Under the pieces are notes generated by a model. The model had not been told where the DNA came from and did not search any database. It was given only the letters and a program-made list of their open reading frames with translations. This document shows positions 57,200-64,000 of a stretch of DNA of 64,000 bases, piece by piece. Numbering within the stretch: the first letter of the stretch is position 1; each line of letters opens with the position of its first letter. The stretch is from NCBI GenBank assembly GCA_039105265.1, contig JAPFFF010000011.1, positions 4,898,001 through 4,962,000 on the forward strand, given 5' to 3'. The position numbers and the translations under genes are program-made. This DNA comes from Tritrichomonas musculus. Taxonomy: Eukaryota > Parabasalia > Tritrichomonadida > Tritrichomonadidae.

Positions 57200-57685
57200 A
57201 TGGAATCATCCACAACCCATTTCAAGGTCTACGAATACATCAACACATTGATTTCCCTATCATCAAAGCCTGATGAATTCTCAAAATGTAATTTTGCAAT
57301 ATTATGTGACAAGTTCCCATTCAGTTTGAAGAAATCGCTTTACCTTGCGAGGGTCCTATATGTATCACTACAGACTAATACCGAAACCATTAGATTCTAC
57401 CCAGATAAGCTCAAGGAGATGAACCTTGAGAACATATATTTGACATCCAACAGTAGACGTAAATTGAGTATCAACATGCATGAGTTCTTCGTAAATGGGA
57501 ATACCGAAAAACATGAATTCAAGGAATGCCCGTATTACAACTATTCGATTGAGAAAACTAATATAAACACCAAGGATCTCATTGGTAAATTACGTGAAAA
57601 ATACAATATTGTGGAACCTGATGTATTCATTGGTCAACATCAAGATTTGGTATTGGAAGCAGACCCTGATATTGATTTTGTCTAA
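57200..57685 (+). CDS. Conserved Maverick orphan protein, family 1 (161 aa), element H
   Basis: It is a homologue of the 148-residue protein at 9189 in element A: CNFAILCDKFP, LYVSLQT, RFYPDKLKEMNLENIY, SNSRRKL, NGNTEKHEF, YYNYSI and FIGQHQDLVL. It is the first gene inside the terminus here, whereas in A it sits mid-element. Conservation across two distantly related elements points to a core but unassigned function. The 3' end overlaps the convergent ATPase gene by four bases. Confidence 0.75.
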   Translation: MESSTTHFKVYEYINTLISLSSKPDEFSKCNFAILCDKFPFSLKKSLYLARVLYVSLQTNTETIRFYPDKLKEMNLENIYLTSNSRRKLSINMHEFFVNGNTEKHEFKECPYYNYSIEKTNINTKDLIGKLREKYNIVEPDVFIGQHQDLVLEADPDIDFV

Positions 57686-58623
57686 ATCTTACTATATATA
57701 ACTTGCATATCGTGTTCAACAGTGTTCACCAATATGAAATCATGTCCAGATAAGGTTTTATATTTTTGCCACAACTCTTCAAATTCGCAAGGAATGCTCA
57801 CCTGCTGATATATGTAATTGAGTTTCTGTCGTGAGAACCCATTGAATATGAAGAATGATGTACAATTATTTTTGTAATCAGTTGGCACACCTTTGAAGAA
57901 CTGGATATTGATGTAAACGATTGAATTCTTATGGCGCAACTGTGTAATATAGTTTGTGAAGTATGATGATTTCAACAGCTTACTCTTAATGAAATCCTCA
58001 CAAAGGATTATCGTATTGAGTGGTACATTGGGTTTCCCAAGTTTGTTGATATGAAGGAACTCAAACATTTGCTGCAACTTCTGTTCATCGACAATAATCT
58101 TCCCAACTGAACTATATTTGTTATACAACTCTTTCCATAAATCGAGTTCCTTCAAGTATCGTTCGGCATTACTATCAGCGACAACCTCTATGGGTAAGTT
58201 GATGAGTTCACGTTGAGATTCAAATGTAGAATCATTTATAATACCATTCTTACTCACATAGACTATCATATGAAATGGGTTATTTTTGAGTCTACTCATT
58301 TGAATGATATCGCGAATAACTGTGTGACTCTTGCCTTTACCTTGAGAAGCTACCAGTATGTTCAAAGTATTGTACCAAGCATATATTCCGTTAGCGATTG
58401 GTCTTATGGATGCATTCGTGATTTTATCCCTATTTTTGGAATAGGCTTCACTCATGGCTTCATCAACATCAAACCTCTTGGAAACCGGTTGCTGCTTCTG
58501 GAACATAGAACGCTGTTCCTGCTCAAATGTGTCAAAATCTATTGACTCTCCACTGGAACTGTCTGATAATTCGATAGATGTATAATCAAAAAGAGTTGGC
58601 TGCAGGCGTTTATAATACAACAT
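57682..58623 (-). CDS. Packaging-type ATPase, element H
   Basis: This 313-residue protein has a Walker A loop, ASQGKGKSH, at residues 92-100 and a Walker B-type strand, NTIILCEDF, at about 203-211. A region preceding the core is acidic and probably disordered. The arrangement matches FtsK/HerA-type DNA-packaging ATPases of Polintons. It is only distantly similar to the element A ATPase. It leads a minus-strand group (ATPase, membrane protein, orphan 2, capsid). Confidence 0.82.
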   Translation of the reverse strand: MLYYKRLQPTLFDYTSIELSDSSSGESIDFDTFEQEQRSMFQKQQPVSKRFDVDEAMSEAYSKNRDKITNASIRPIANGIYAWYNTLNILVASQGKGKSHTVIRDIIQMSRLKNNPFHMIVYVSKNGIINDSTFESQRELINLPIEVVADSNAERYLKELDLWKELYNKYSSVGKIIVDEQKLQQMFEFLHINKLGKPNVPLNTIILCEDFIKSKLLKSSYFTNYITQLRHKNSIVYINIQFFKGVPTDYKNNCTSFFIFNGFSRQKLNYIYQQVSIPCEFEELWQKYKTLSGHDFILVNTVEHDMQVIYSKI

Positions 58624-58628
58624 TTAAT

Positions 58629-58637
58629 CAAAAATAA
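58629..58637 (-). promoter_or_regulatory. TTATTTTTG motif of the ATPase gene
   Basis: On the minus strand TTATTTTTG lies five bases before the ATG at 58623. It is identical to the motif of several other genes of this element. Confidence 0.45.
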
Positions 58638-58643
58638 AGCTTT

Positions 58644-58793
58644 TCAGGCGTATAATGTGCGTCTCAGCTCATCGGTCAACTCAGGTGGTTCATCCTCTGC
58701 AGTAAATGATACCAATATTAGTAGTTCAATTATGTTGGTCGCTAGTATCAACCCTAATAATATATTCATGATGATCTCGCTTGCAAGTGACAT
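58644..58793 (-). CDS. 49-residue single-span membrane protein
   Basis: This small frame, between the ATPase and orphan 2 genes, encodes MSLASEIIMNILLGLILATN followed by IIELLILVSF and an acidic cytosolic-type tail (TAEDEPPELTDELRRTLYA). It has one clear hydrophobic span of about 22 residues. Its neat fit in the 180-bp gap, with a start near the preceding gene and no overlap, supports it. Small membrane proteins of this size occur in many capsid-bearing DNA elements. The function is unknown. Confidence 0.55.
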   Translation of the reverse strand: MSLASEIIMNILLGLILATNIIELLILVSFTAEDEPPELTDELRRTLYA

Positions 58794-58803
58794 TTATGAA
58801 AAT

Positions 58804-59436
58804 TTAAATACAAATTTTGAGTGATATCGAGTGTCTTATGAGCTCGGTCCATACATGGTTATATCCATATTTCAATTCATTGGATACCCCATTTTTGGAT
58901 ACCAATATCTTATCAATCTTCATGTACTTCGAGTTTGAAACACAGCCTGTACACCCACTATCCTCATTTATAACCAACTCAACCTTGTCAGCCTTAGTGA
59001 GTATTTTAATGAGCTCCATCAATGTGTTGCTATGGCACACAAGATAGTTGTTCATCCTCAATGGATTCGTTTCATAGATACTCAGCAATATCTCGAGGAA
59101 TTTATTTTTGGTATCCAAGTCCTCACCATCAAGTTCTATTGAACGTTCTAGAGGAGGATTGTTTATTGGAGCAACTGATGGATATGCACCAGTTGTCGAG
59201 GGTGTAGTAAAATTTGCATTCTGGGTGCCATTTTGAGGATATCCCCCTTCAGTATATCCCATTTGAGGTTGCACTTGAGGTTGCATCTGTGGAACTTGAG
59301 GATAACCCCCTTCAGTATAAGCTACTGGTTGAACTGGTGGAGGTCTATTCGCAGCAATCTTAATATTCACATTCTGCTCCTGTTTAACACTAGCATCGTT
59401 TTCACTTGATAGAATTCTAGCCTTATGGAGAGTCAT
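58804..59436 (-). CDS. Conserved Maverick orphan protein, family 2 (210 aa), element H
   Basis: The ATG at 59436 is chosen, with TATTTTTG ten bases upstream on this strand. The N-terminal half has repeats of YTEGGYPQ and Pro/Gln-rich sequence. The C-terminal half (LIKILTKADKVELVINEDSG, then CTGCVSNSKYMKIDKILVSK) matches the element A product at 9657-10181. A CTGC motif and the following basic strand are the most conserved parts. It could be a metal-binding or DNA-binding factor. The role is unknown. Confidence 0.7.
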   Translation of the reverse strand: MTLHKARILSSENDASVKQEQNVNIKIAANRPPPVQPVAYTEGGYPQVPQMQPQVQPQMGYTEGGYPQNGTQNANFTTPSTTGAYPSVAPINNPPLERSIELDGEDLDTKNKFLEILLSIYETNPLRMNNYLVCHSNTLMELIKILTKADKVELVINEDSGCTGCVSNSKYMKIDKILVSKNGVSNELKYGYNHVWTELIRHSISLKICI

Positions 59437-59446
59437 TTCCAAAGTA

Positions 59447-59454
59447 CAAAAATA
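59447..59454 (-). promoter_or_regulatory. TATTTTTG motif of orphan family 2
   Basis: TATTTTTG on the minus strand, ten bases before the ATG at 59436, fits the element-wide start-proximal motif. Confidence 0.42.
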
Positions 59455-59478
59455 TTTTTACCCCTAATGCTATATTTC

Positions 59479-60705
59479 TTAAGCCATTTCTGGGTCAACT
59501 TGTGAGCCAGCTGGTGATTCATCATCAACATATTCAAGACCATCGAGTGAGAGCTTAAAGTATGTGTCTCTACATAAACAGAGTTGTACAGGTGGTGGTC
59601 TAACAACAGCTCCACTTGGTTCAATAATATTATAATATGTATCATTATTGCCAGTGAATATTGGTTGACCATTGACTTGAATTTGGATATTACCTTTACC
59701 ACCATCTAAGCCATCATAACAGTATCCAGCAGATGCTCTCTCAGTTTGGACATTGAATACAAATGATGTGGCATCACTCAATGTATTCTTATATCTATTT
59801 CCATCAACATCATTCTTGGGCATAGTGAAGCTATCCTCAAATTCCTTAGTACATTGGAGTGTGATGCTATCCAAATCGCCAGCTGATAGTTGACTCTCGA
59901 AGAATCTAGCACCAATGGTACTAACATTCTCATCTGGGAAGTTCTTACCACCAATATTCAAATAACAATTTTGGTAAACGGGATTCTCAAATACGGTCAA
60001 ATCGTTGTGATGCTTGGGGAACAATAATGACATGCTTGTGACATTTATTAATGGGATATTCAATGTAGATTTGATTCCATTGGATGCAGCAGCAATTGGG
60101 AATGCATGATAATCTACCTTTTGGGATGGAATTATCAGTCCTTCACGTAATATGGATTCGATACCCGCACGAGTGGCTTCACAAACACCATATCCTTGCA
60201 TGTTGGATTTACATAAAGTGATAGTCATTCGGTTAACGGTGAGAGTTGCCGGTTGCGATTCATATTTAAGTTCATTATTCTCTTCAACGATTTCAATTGT
60301 CATATAGTCTTCAATAGTACCTGTGTAATCGGGATTATGGCGTGCAATCTCCTTTAAATTCATAGTCTTCTTAATACCGAATTTCTCATATTCCTCATCT
60401 GTAAATTCGAAAGTGATTTCAATTGGTGTATCATTAACTGGAGTTCCATGTTCGGCACAAATATTGTACTTAAATTTGATTGTATTATCGACATCGCTAA
60501 TGAAGTGGTCGGGGTGTGTTAATGAAATCTGTGAGTACTGACCTTGATGGAATGGTGCTGGTTGGTCATGGCAATCAACAGTTCTAAATGAGAAGCTTCT
60601 GGTACCATCATTGGTATTAATAATGTTTCTCATCTTCTGGAATGTCTCCATAACATTACCAGCCTCGTACATCAAGTTGTGAGCTCTTTCGTTCCTATAT
60701 TTCAT
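59479..60705 (-). CDS. Major capsid protein, shorter copy, element H
   Basis: The product from ATG 60705 has 408 residues against 606 for the close relative in element E, so this copy looks incomplete. Shared parts include SFSFRTVDCHDQPAPF, SNMQGYGVCEATRAGIESIL, KVDYHAFPIAAASNGI and RYKNTLSDATSFVFNVQT. The family is the double-jelly-roll capsid of Polintons. As an old virus-like copy it may be a fossil. It is divergent from the amphipathic peptide gene, as in element E. Confidence 0.7.
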   Translation of the reverse strand: MKYRNERAHNLMYEAGNVMETFQKMRNIINTNDGTRSFSFRTVDCHDQPAPFHQGQYSQISLTHPDHFISDVDNTIKFKYNICAEHGTPVNDTPIEITFEFTDEEYEKFGIKKTMNLKEIARHNPDYTGTIEDYMTIEIVEENNELKYESQPATLTVNRMTITLCKSNMQGYGVCEATRAGIESILREGLIIPSQKVDYHAFPIAAASNGIKSTLNIPLINVTSMSLLFPKHHNDLTVFENPVYQNCYLNIGGKNFPDENVSTIGARFFESQLSAGDLDSITLQCTKEFEDSFTMPKNDVDGNRYKNTLSDATSFVFNVQTERASAGYCYDGLDGGKGNIQIQVNGQPIFTGNNDTYYNIIEPSGAVVRPPPVQLCLCRDTYFKLSLDGLEYVDDESPAGSQVDPEMA

Positions 60706-60734
60706 TTGTACCTTGGAAAAAACCAGGAAATCAC

Positions 60735-60749
60735 ATTTTTTTATATACC
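60735..60749 (+). promoter_or_regulatory. T-rich motif of the amphipathic peptide gene
   Basis: ATTTTTTTATATACC ends three bases before the ATG at 60752-60754 and is among the clearest copies of the T-rich motif. Confidence 0.42.
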
Positions 60750-60751
60750 AA

Positions 60752-61003
60752 ATGGGCATTGGTATCTTCAGGAAGATAAAAGATGGATTCCGCAAAGTGG
60801 GATCTACACTCAGGAATGTCGCGCAGAGAGTTGTTGATAAGCTACCTACAGTTGTCAATGTTGGTAGACAAATAATTGATAGGGTCAAACCAATTGCAGG
60901 ATTGATACCTGGTGCAGGTGGACTACTTGATACAATTGATAGAGGTTTGGGAACGGTTGGTAAGGCTGGTGAAATAGGTAAATCCATATTGGATAAAGTT
61001 TAA
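60752..61003 (+). CDS. Amphipathic membrane-active peptide candidate (83 aa), element H
   Basis: The product begins MGIGIFRKIKDGFRKVGSTL and continues with a second amphipathic stretch, then a Gly-rich LIPGAGGLLDTIDRGLG and ends KSILDKV. It matches the 83-residue protein of element E along its whole length. The basic amphipathic N-terminus is like that of lytic peptides, and an internal virion protein with membrane-disrupting action, similar to adenovirus protein VI, is inferred. Equal length in both elements supports constraint. Confidence 0.62.
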   Translation: MGIGIFRKIKDGFRKVGSTLRNVAQRVVDKLPTVVNVGRQIIDRVKPIAGLIPGAGGLLDTIDRGLGTVGKAGEIGKSILDKV

Positions 61004-61033
61004 TCATCACCAAATATCCACATACATATGAAT

Positions 61034-61042
61034 TTATTTTTG
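61034..61042 (+). promoter_or_regulatory. TTATTTTTG motif of the 153-residue gene
   Basis: TTATTTTTG lies eleven bases before the ATG at 61054, as in the other genes of element H. Confidence 0.42.
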
Positions 61043-61053
61043 CCTGTTTTGAA

Positions 61054-61515
61054 ATGAATACAGATAATGTGAAACATTTAGCCCAATGCGATATTAAGGT
61101 CATAAACGATAATAAGCTGGAGCAGCGTACGTTCAACTCAGTAGAGGAGTTCGACCTGTTCTACCAGAAGTACAAGGATATGTTCAATGAGAAGACCACC
61201 AATTATCTCAATAAAACCTACAAAATTATCACCCCTGAGTGTGAGTACAGGATTACCAAACGCACCGGCAAGGATGGCTCCAATAATGTGTTTCTCAAGA
61301 AAATCTCTAAGCAAGCCGATAACGATAACCTCGTGGAGATCCAATTTGCAAACATTCGAGCTGACATAAATGTATTGCAGTCATCATTAGATTCGTATTC
61401 CAAACGGATTACCACTTTGGAGAACACCATTGGCATGATCACTACAAAAATAAATCAGCTCACCAATACTGTGAATGAATGTACTGATGCTGTGAACAAC
61501 CTCCTAAGACATTAA
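61054..61515 (+). CDS. Conserved protein with basic core and coiled coil (153 aa), element H
   Basis: It corresponds to the 176-residue protein of element E: SVEEFDLFYQK, TTNYLNKTYKIIT, YRITKRTGKDG and a basic F/Y-LKK stretch are shared, followed by a long heptad-rich helix (ITTLENTIGMITTKINQLTN). It may oligomerise through the helix and contact DNA or another virion protein by the basic core. It overlaps the next convergent gene by four bases. Confidence 0.6.
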   Translation: MNTDNVKHLAQCDIKVINDNKLEQRTFNSVEEFDLFYQKYKDMFNEKTTNYLNKTYKIITPECEYRITKRTGKDGSNNVFLKKISKQADNDNLVEIQFANIRADINVLQSSLDSYSKRITTLENTIGMITTKINQLTNTVNECTDAVNNLLRH

Positions 61516-61739
61516 ATTTTTGAATTATTTGGGACTACCTGGTGATTGAGCGAGTGGTGTATCGCTGATGATGTTGATTTAATAACTGGGTCATGTATAA
61601 TACACCCCTTATCTTCATATTTTTGGATTGTAGGTTTGGTACAACTCATGGTTCGCATATTTCGCATGTGGCGTTCCAGGTGATTGAAATACGTAAGCCC
61701 ATTAGAATCTTTTAATACACGGCGTTCCTCATAAGACAT
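61512..61739 (-). CDS. Conserved small basic protein with HHSLNH end (75 aa), element H
   Basis: It is the counterpart of the 77-residue protein at 48523. Conserved features are YF, an M-x-x-x-R helix, K-Y-E-D-K-G, H-D-P and the closing HHSLNHQVV. The histidine-rich end might bind metal. It is divergent from the coiled-coil gene at 61774 with a 34-bp gap, in the same relative arrangement as in element E. Confidence 0.6.
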   Translation of the reverse strand: MSYEERRVLKDSNGLTYFNHLERHMRNMRTMSCTKPTIQKYEDKGCIIHDPVIKSTSSAIHHSLNHQVVPNNSKI

Positions 61740-61773
61740 TTAATCTTGAAAAAACACTTTTTTTCGTATCTAA

Positions 61774-62007
61774 ATGACTGAATTGAGTGAATACAAGAAA
61801 GAGATTCCAGAGTTGAAGCGCATCAAGCATGATCTCAAGGAGAAGTGCTATTTGTATAAGGGTCATCTCAATAACATCAAAGGTGGCATGCTGGGCAGCA
61901 ATGGTCTTGCCGTTCGTGAATCACTGATTGAAGATATTAATAGTTTGAAGGAAAAGGTTGCCAAACTCGAGAATGAGTTAGCTGAATTATCAAGCGATAA
62001 CCATTAA
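61774..62007 (+). CDS. Conserved small coiled-coil protein (77 aa), element H
   Basis: It is the highly conserved partner of the 75-residue protein at 48281, sharing EYKKEIPELKRIK, LKEKCY, LNNIK, GMLGS and GLAVRESLIEDINSLK. It is predicted to be a coiled coil broken by a conserved loop. It is preceded by TTTTTTTCGTATCTAAATG. The function is unknown. The strength of conservation suggests a structural or regulatory part common to this lineage. Confidence 0.7.
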   Translation: MTELSEYKKEIPELKRIKHDLKEKCYLYKGHLNNIKGGMLGSNGLAVRESLIEDINSLKEKVAKLENELAELSSDNH

Positions 62008-62061
62008 ATTCCCAGGGTCGCAATATTGCTAGGATGTATTCCATACTCCCGATTGAGACCA

Positions 62062-62070
62062 TTATTTTTG
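62062..62070 (+). promoter_or_regulatory. TTATTTTTG motif of the H integrase
   Basis: TTATTTTTG lies eight bases before the ATG at 62079, at the same distance as the identical motif before the integrase of element E. Confidence 0.48.
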
Positions 62071-62078
62071 CACATTAA

Positions 62079-63341
62079 ATGATGCACAAGCTCTCAGTCC
62101 CACAGGGGATGACTGATAACAAGAAATCATTCAAGATATTCGATAATGAGTACAAGTCATTGCTCAAGTACCCATTCAAATCTAAAATATCAAAATTGGA
62201 CCCATCACTGTTTATCGTCAACCCCGAGTATCATCATGAACCATTCGTTAAGGACTTCAAATTGAAACCATGTAATTCTTATTCAAAACCGGATTTCTCA
62301 TTTGAACCTGGCTGCTGGGAGGTCGATTTGATGTTTGTGAAGTACACTACGAAGGAACATGGAATACCTCCTGGTTATAAATTGGTACCCCATGAAACCA
62401 TTTACCTCATCATGGTGAATGTCAACACGCGATATCTAATTGTGGAACCGCTTAAGGACAAACTAGCTGATACCATTAAGGATGCATACGCCAAAATCAT
62501 TCTCGATAAATATGATGACTTCAAATTTAATACCATCAAATGTGATGGTGAAAATAATCTACTAAAAGTGCTTGATGTGGCAAATCAAACTGATGAAAAT
62601 AGGGAAATAGCCAATGGCACTAAAAATGTGCTATTCAATAAAAATGCACTGATCGTTAATAAATCCAAACATAGCAACTCTCACAAAATCGTTGATGCAA
62701 CCATTAGGACACTCCGCAATGCATTCGGTTTAGATAATCGTCGAATTGGAGACCCTTTCCTGATGCAACAGATGGTCCACTACTATAACAACACACCGCA
62801 TCGTTCTCTACGAATGCCCAATCCCAATTATCGAGATGATGAGTATTATGACCAGTATCTGGCTAAAGAGCCTAAGTGGATATACTATACACCCAATCAA
62901 ATGCAGCACAACCCTGATTTGGAATGGAAATACATCAGGGATTGCCAACGGAGGCTACGTCGAATCAAAAATAATATGCAAATGGATGGTCTACTGAGCT
63001 ATCACAAGGGTAATATCATATTGATCCATTACGATACATCCAAAACTGAGAAGAAGCATGAGAAGCAGAGGCGTGTGTTCAATGAGATTGCTGAATTCAT
63101 AAGATACCATAATGGGAACGTCGAATGCAAATTGCTGAACCCATATCGTAGATTCCAGTTGAATGCTGATAAGCAAGCAGGAACTGCGTTCTATGTGCCG
63201 TATATCAAAACCAAAACTGGTCGAACGCCAATGACTGATGATGAGCGAGCTACTATAACAATCCCCATCATGTACACCCGATTCGTGGCACCCAATTATG
63301 AATCACTAGGTGAAGACTATAAGCAGTACTTTGCTATCTAA
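62079..63341 (+). CDS. Retroviral-type (rve) integrase, element H
   Basis: The 420-residue protein shows KPDFSFEPGCWEVDLMF, IYLIMVNVNTRYLIVEPL, NTIKCDGENN, the helix VDATIRTLRNAFGLD and YYNNTPHRSLRMPNP, the order found in Maverick integrases. The C-terminal region is basic (TSKTEKKHEKQRRVFNEIAE) and ends in a small beta domain that may bind DNA. It is closely related to the integrase of E and distant from that of A. The integrase-linked gene follows after 3 bp. Confidence 0.87.
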   Translation: MMHKLSVPQGMTDNKKSFKIFDNEYKSLLKYPFKSKISKLDPSLFIVNPEYHHEPFVKDFKLKPCNSYSKPDFSFEPGCWEVDLMFVKYTTKEHGIPPGYKLVPHETIYLIMVNVNTRYLIVEPLKDKLADTIKDAYAKIILDKYDDFKFNTIKCDGENNLLKVLDVANQTDENREIANGTKNVLFNKNALIVNKSKHSNSHKIVDATIRTLRNAFGLDNRRIGDPFLMQQMVHYYNNTPHRSLRMPNPNYRDDEYYDQYLAKEPKWIYYTPNQMQHNPDLEWKYIRDCQRRLRRIKNNMQMDGLLSYHKGNIILIHYDTSKTEKKHEKQRRVFNEIAEFIRYHNGNVECKLLNPYRRFQLNADKQAGTAFYVPYIKTKTGRTPMTDDERATITIPIMYTRFVAPNYESLGEDYKQYFAI

Positions 63342-63344
63342 TAA

Positions 63345-63677
63345 ATGCCAAAGCGCTATTTCCATACACAGACCACAGAATTTACATTACCTGAGGATTT
63401 CATATATAGTCGCAACAAGAAATACATCGTAGTGCAGTATGTAGGGGCTATCGTAAATAAGACCATAATCGGTGATTTAATGGTACACTCAGACATTGTT
63501 GAATTCGACCCATACTGCGACCACTTCATAATGTTAGCCAACAGGCGGCAAACTAAGTATCGCAAATATGAGATGCTCAACAGGACCAAGCGGGATTTCA
63601 AAATATGGTTCACAGACCTGTATGGCAATGAGATAAAACCTGATGCATTCGTGCTATCATGCTTGCTAATATATTGA
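63345..63677 (+). CDS. Conserved integrase-linked protein with TQT motif (110 aa), element H
   Basis: The product starts MPKRYFHTQTTEFTLPEDFI and is nearly identical in its core to the 126-residue gene of element E (SRNKKYIV, GDLMVHSDIVEF, CDHFIMLANRRQTKYRKYE, SCLLIY). It lacks the N-terminal extension seen there. The HTQTTEF motif is kept, a sign that it matters, and fits LC8 binding. The function is unknown. It is tightly coupled to the integrase gene. Confidence 0.72.
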   Translation: MPKRYFHTQTTEFTLPEDFIYSRNKKYIVVQYVGAIVNKTIIGDLMVHSDIVEFDPYCDHFIMLANRRQTKYRKYEMLNRTKRDFKIWFTDLYGNEIKPDAFVLSCLLIY

Positions 63678-63687
63678 ATATAGAATG

Positions 63688-63720
63688 CAGTTCGCTAGCG
63701 CTCGGCAATGAAATTGCTTC
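63688..63720 (+). other. Hairpin module downstream of the integrase-linked gene
   Basis: CGCTAGCG (63693-63700, a perfect palindrome) is followed by GCAAT-GAA-ATTGC (63705-63717). The stretch resembles the hairpin DNA at 56211-56233 in a different gene (CGCT, GCGCTC, then GCAAC-GAA-GTTGC). Here it lies in a spacer, so it may have landed outside coding sequence or act in RNA 3'-end control. Confidence 0.55.
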
Positions 63721-63754
63721 CTGCTTGGGTTACCGAATAAGCCTCTAAATGAGT

Positions 63755-63763
63755 TTATTTTTG
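63755..63763 (+). promoter_or_regulatory. TTATTTTTG motif of the last gene
   Basis: TTATTTTTG lies five bases before the ATG at 63769 and supports this frame as a real gene although it is cut by the window edge. Confidence 0.42.
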
Positions 63764-63768
63764 GGTAA

Positions 63769-64000
63769 ATGAATGATGACTACTTTGAGGTTTATACATT
63801 GAAACCAGGTCAATATCGTGAATTAAAATATTCAAAATATTTATCAGCGGTATACCTTGATGTCGATAAATCTACTAAATTATATTTCCCACGTGATTTA
63901 GTTCCACCACCAGTCGTTCATGACTACACGATTGATAAAAATGGAGCTACATTCACAATGACATCACATGAAAAAGTTCCTACATATATATGGGAATCTA
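63769..64000 (+). CDS. Unknown gene, 5' part only, element H
   Basis: The frame is open from ATG 63769 to the window edge (77 codons). It begins MNDDYFEVYTLKPGQYRELK, continues with YLSAVYLDVDKSTKLYF and then PRDLVPPPVV. The beta-rich, proline-containing start would suit a structural or minor capsid protein, but too little is visible to decide. It follows the integrase-linked gene on the same strand. Confidence 0.5.
   Translation, partial: MNDDYFEVYTLKPGQYRELKYSKYLSAVYLDVDKSTKLYFPRDLVPPPVVHDYTIDKNGATFTMTSHEKVPTYIWES

Larger units (their letters stand above)
56773..64000. mobile_element. Maverick element H, left part, runs off the window
   Basis: The element begins AGTAGTGATGAGTGTTCCGG, the same terminus as element D in opposite orientation. 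Genes in order are conserved orphan 1, ATPase, a 49-residue membrane protein, conserved orphan 2, major capsid, amphipathic peptide, conserved small genes, integrase, integrase-linked protein and a further gene cut by the window edge. Base use is like that of D. The capsid copy looks incomplete, so at least one break is likely. The right end is outside the window. Confidence 0.8.

Overview
The window is a pile-up of Maverick/Polinton elements, the large self-synthesising virus-like DNA elements, with no gene I can assign confidently to the host. AT-rich sequence, intron-free short-spaced genes, a BspA-type repeat domain and several different Maverick lineages packed side by side suggest the genome of Trichomonas vaginalis or a close trichomonad. 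That assignment is inferred from sequence character, not from a search.

Element A (42-25521) is the best preserved. It has 234-bp terminal inverted repeats that look identical by eye and a full Maverick gene set: Ulp1/adenovirus-type cysteine protease, candidate minor capsid protein, rve integrase, packaging ATPase, double-jelly-roll major capsid candidate, protein-primed DNA polymerase B, two giant fibre-like proteins and about ten small proteins. It sits inside the polymerase gene of another element, B, whose remnants are 1-41 and 25522-29820. B also carries a small polB-linked protein and a fibre gene with BspA-like repeats.

Element C (about 30051-39255) has an open 1546-residue polB with OTU-like, zinc-finger and HNH modules, a small linked protein, a 1074-residue fibre and an unknown 320-residue protein. 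Element D (about 39256-47757) is a right half of another lineage: fibre, broken polB, small protein, an (AGT)n tract and a terminal repeat. A roughly 90-bp relic of an A-type polB lies at 47758-47851. Element E (about 47852-54969) carries capsid, integrase and several small genes. A 230-bp miniature element (54970-55199), a 199-bp tandem duplication and an unknown 384-residue gene follow. Element H (56773 to the window edge) starts with a terminal repeat shared with D and carries ATPase, capsid, integrase and small genes. D and H look like complementary halves of one family.

The genes work as a virus-like programme. PolB copies the linear element by protein priming, integrase inserts it, protease, ATPase and capsid proteins build a particle, and the fibre genes presumably set attachment. 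Three cross-element signals stand out: GC-rich hairpin modules embedded in coding regions, TQT/GVQT (LC8-type) motifs in several small proteins, and a shared T-rich motif just upstream of most start codons.
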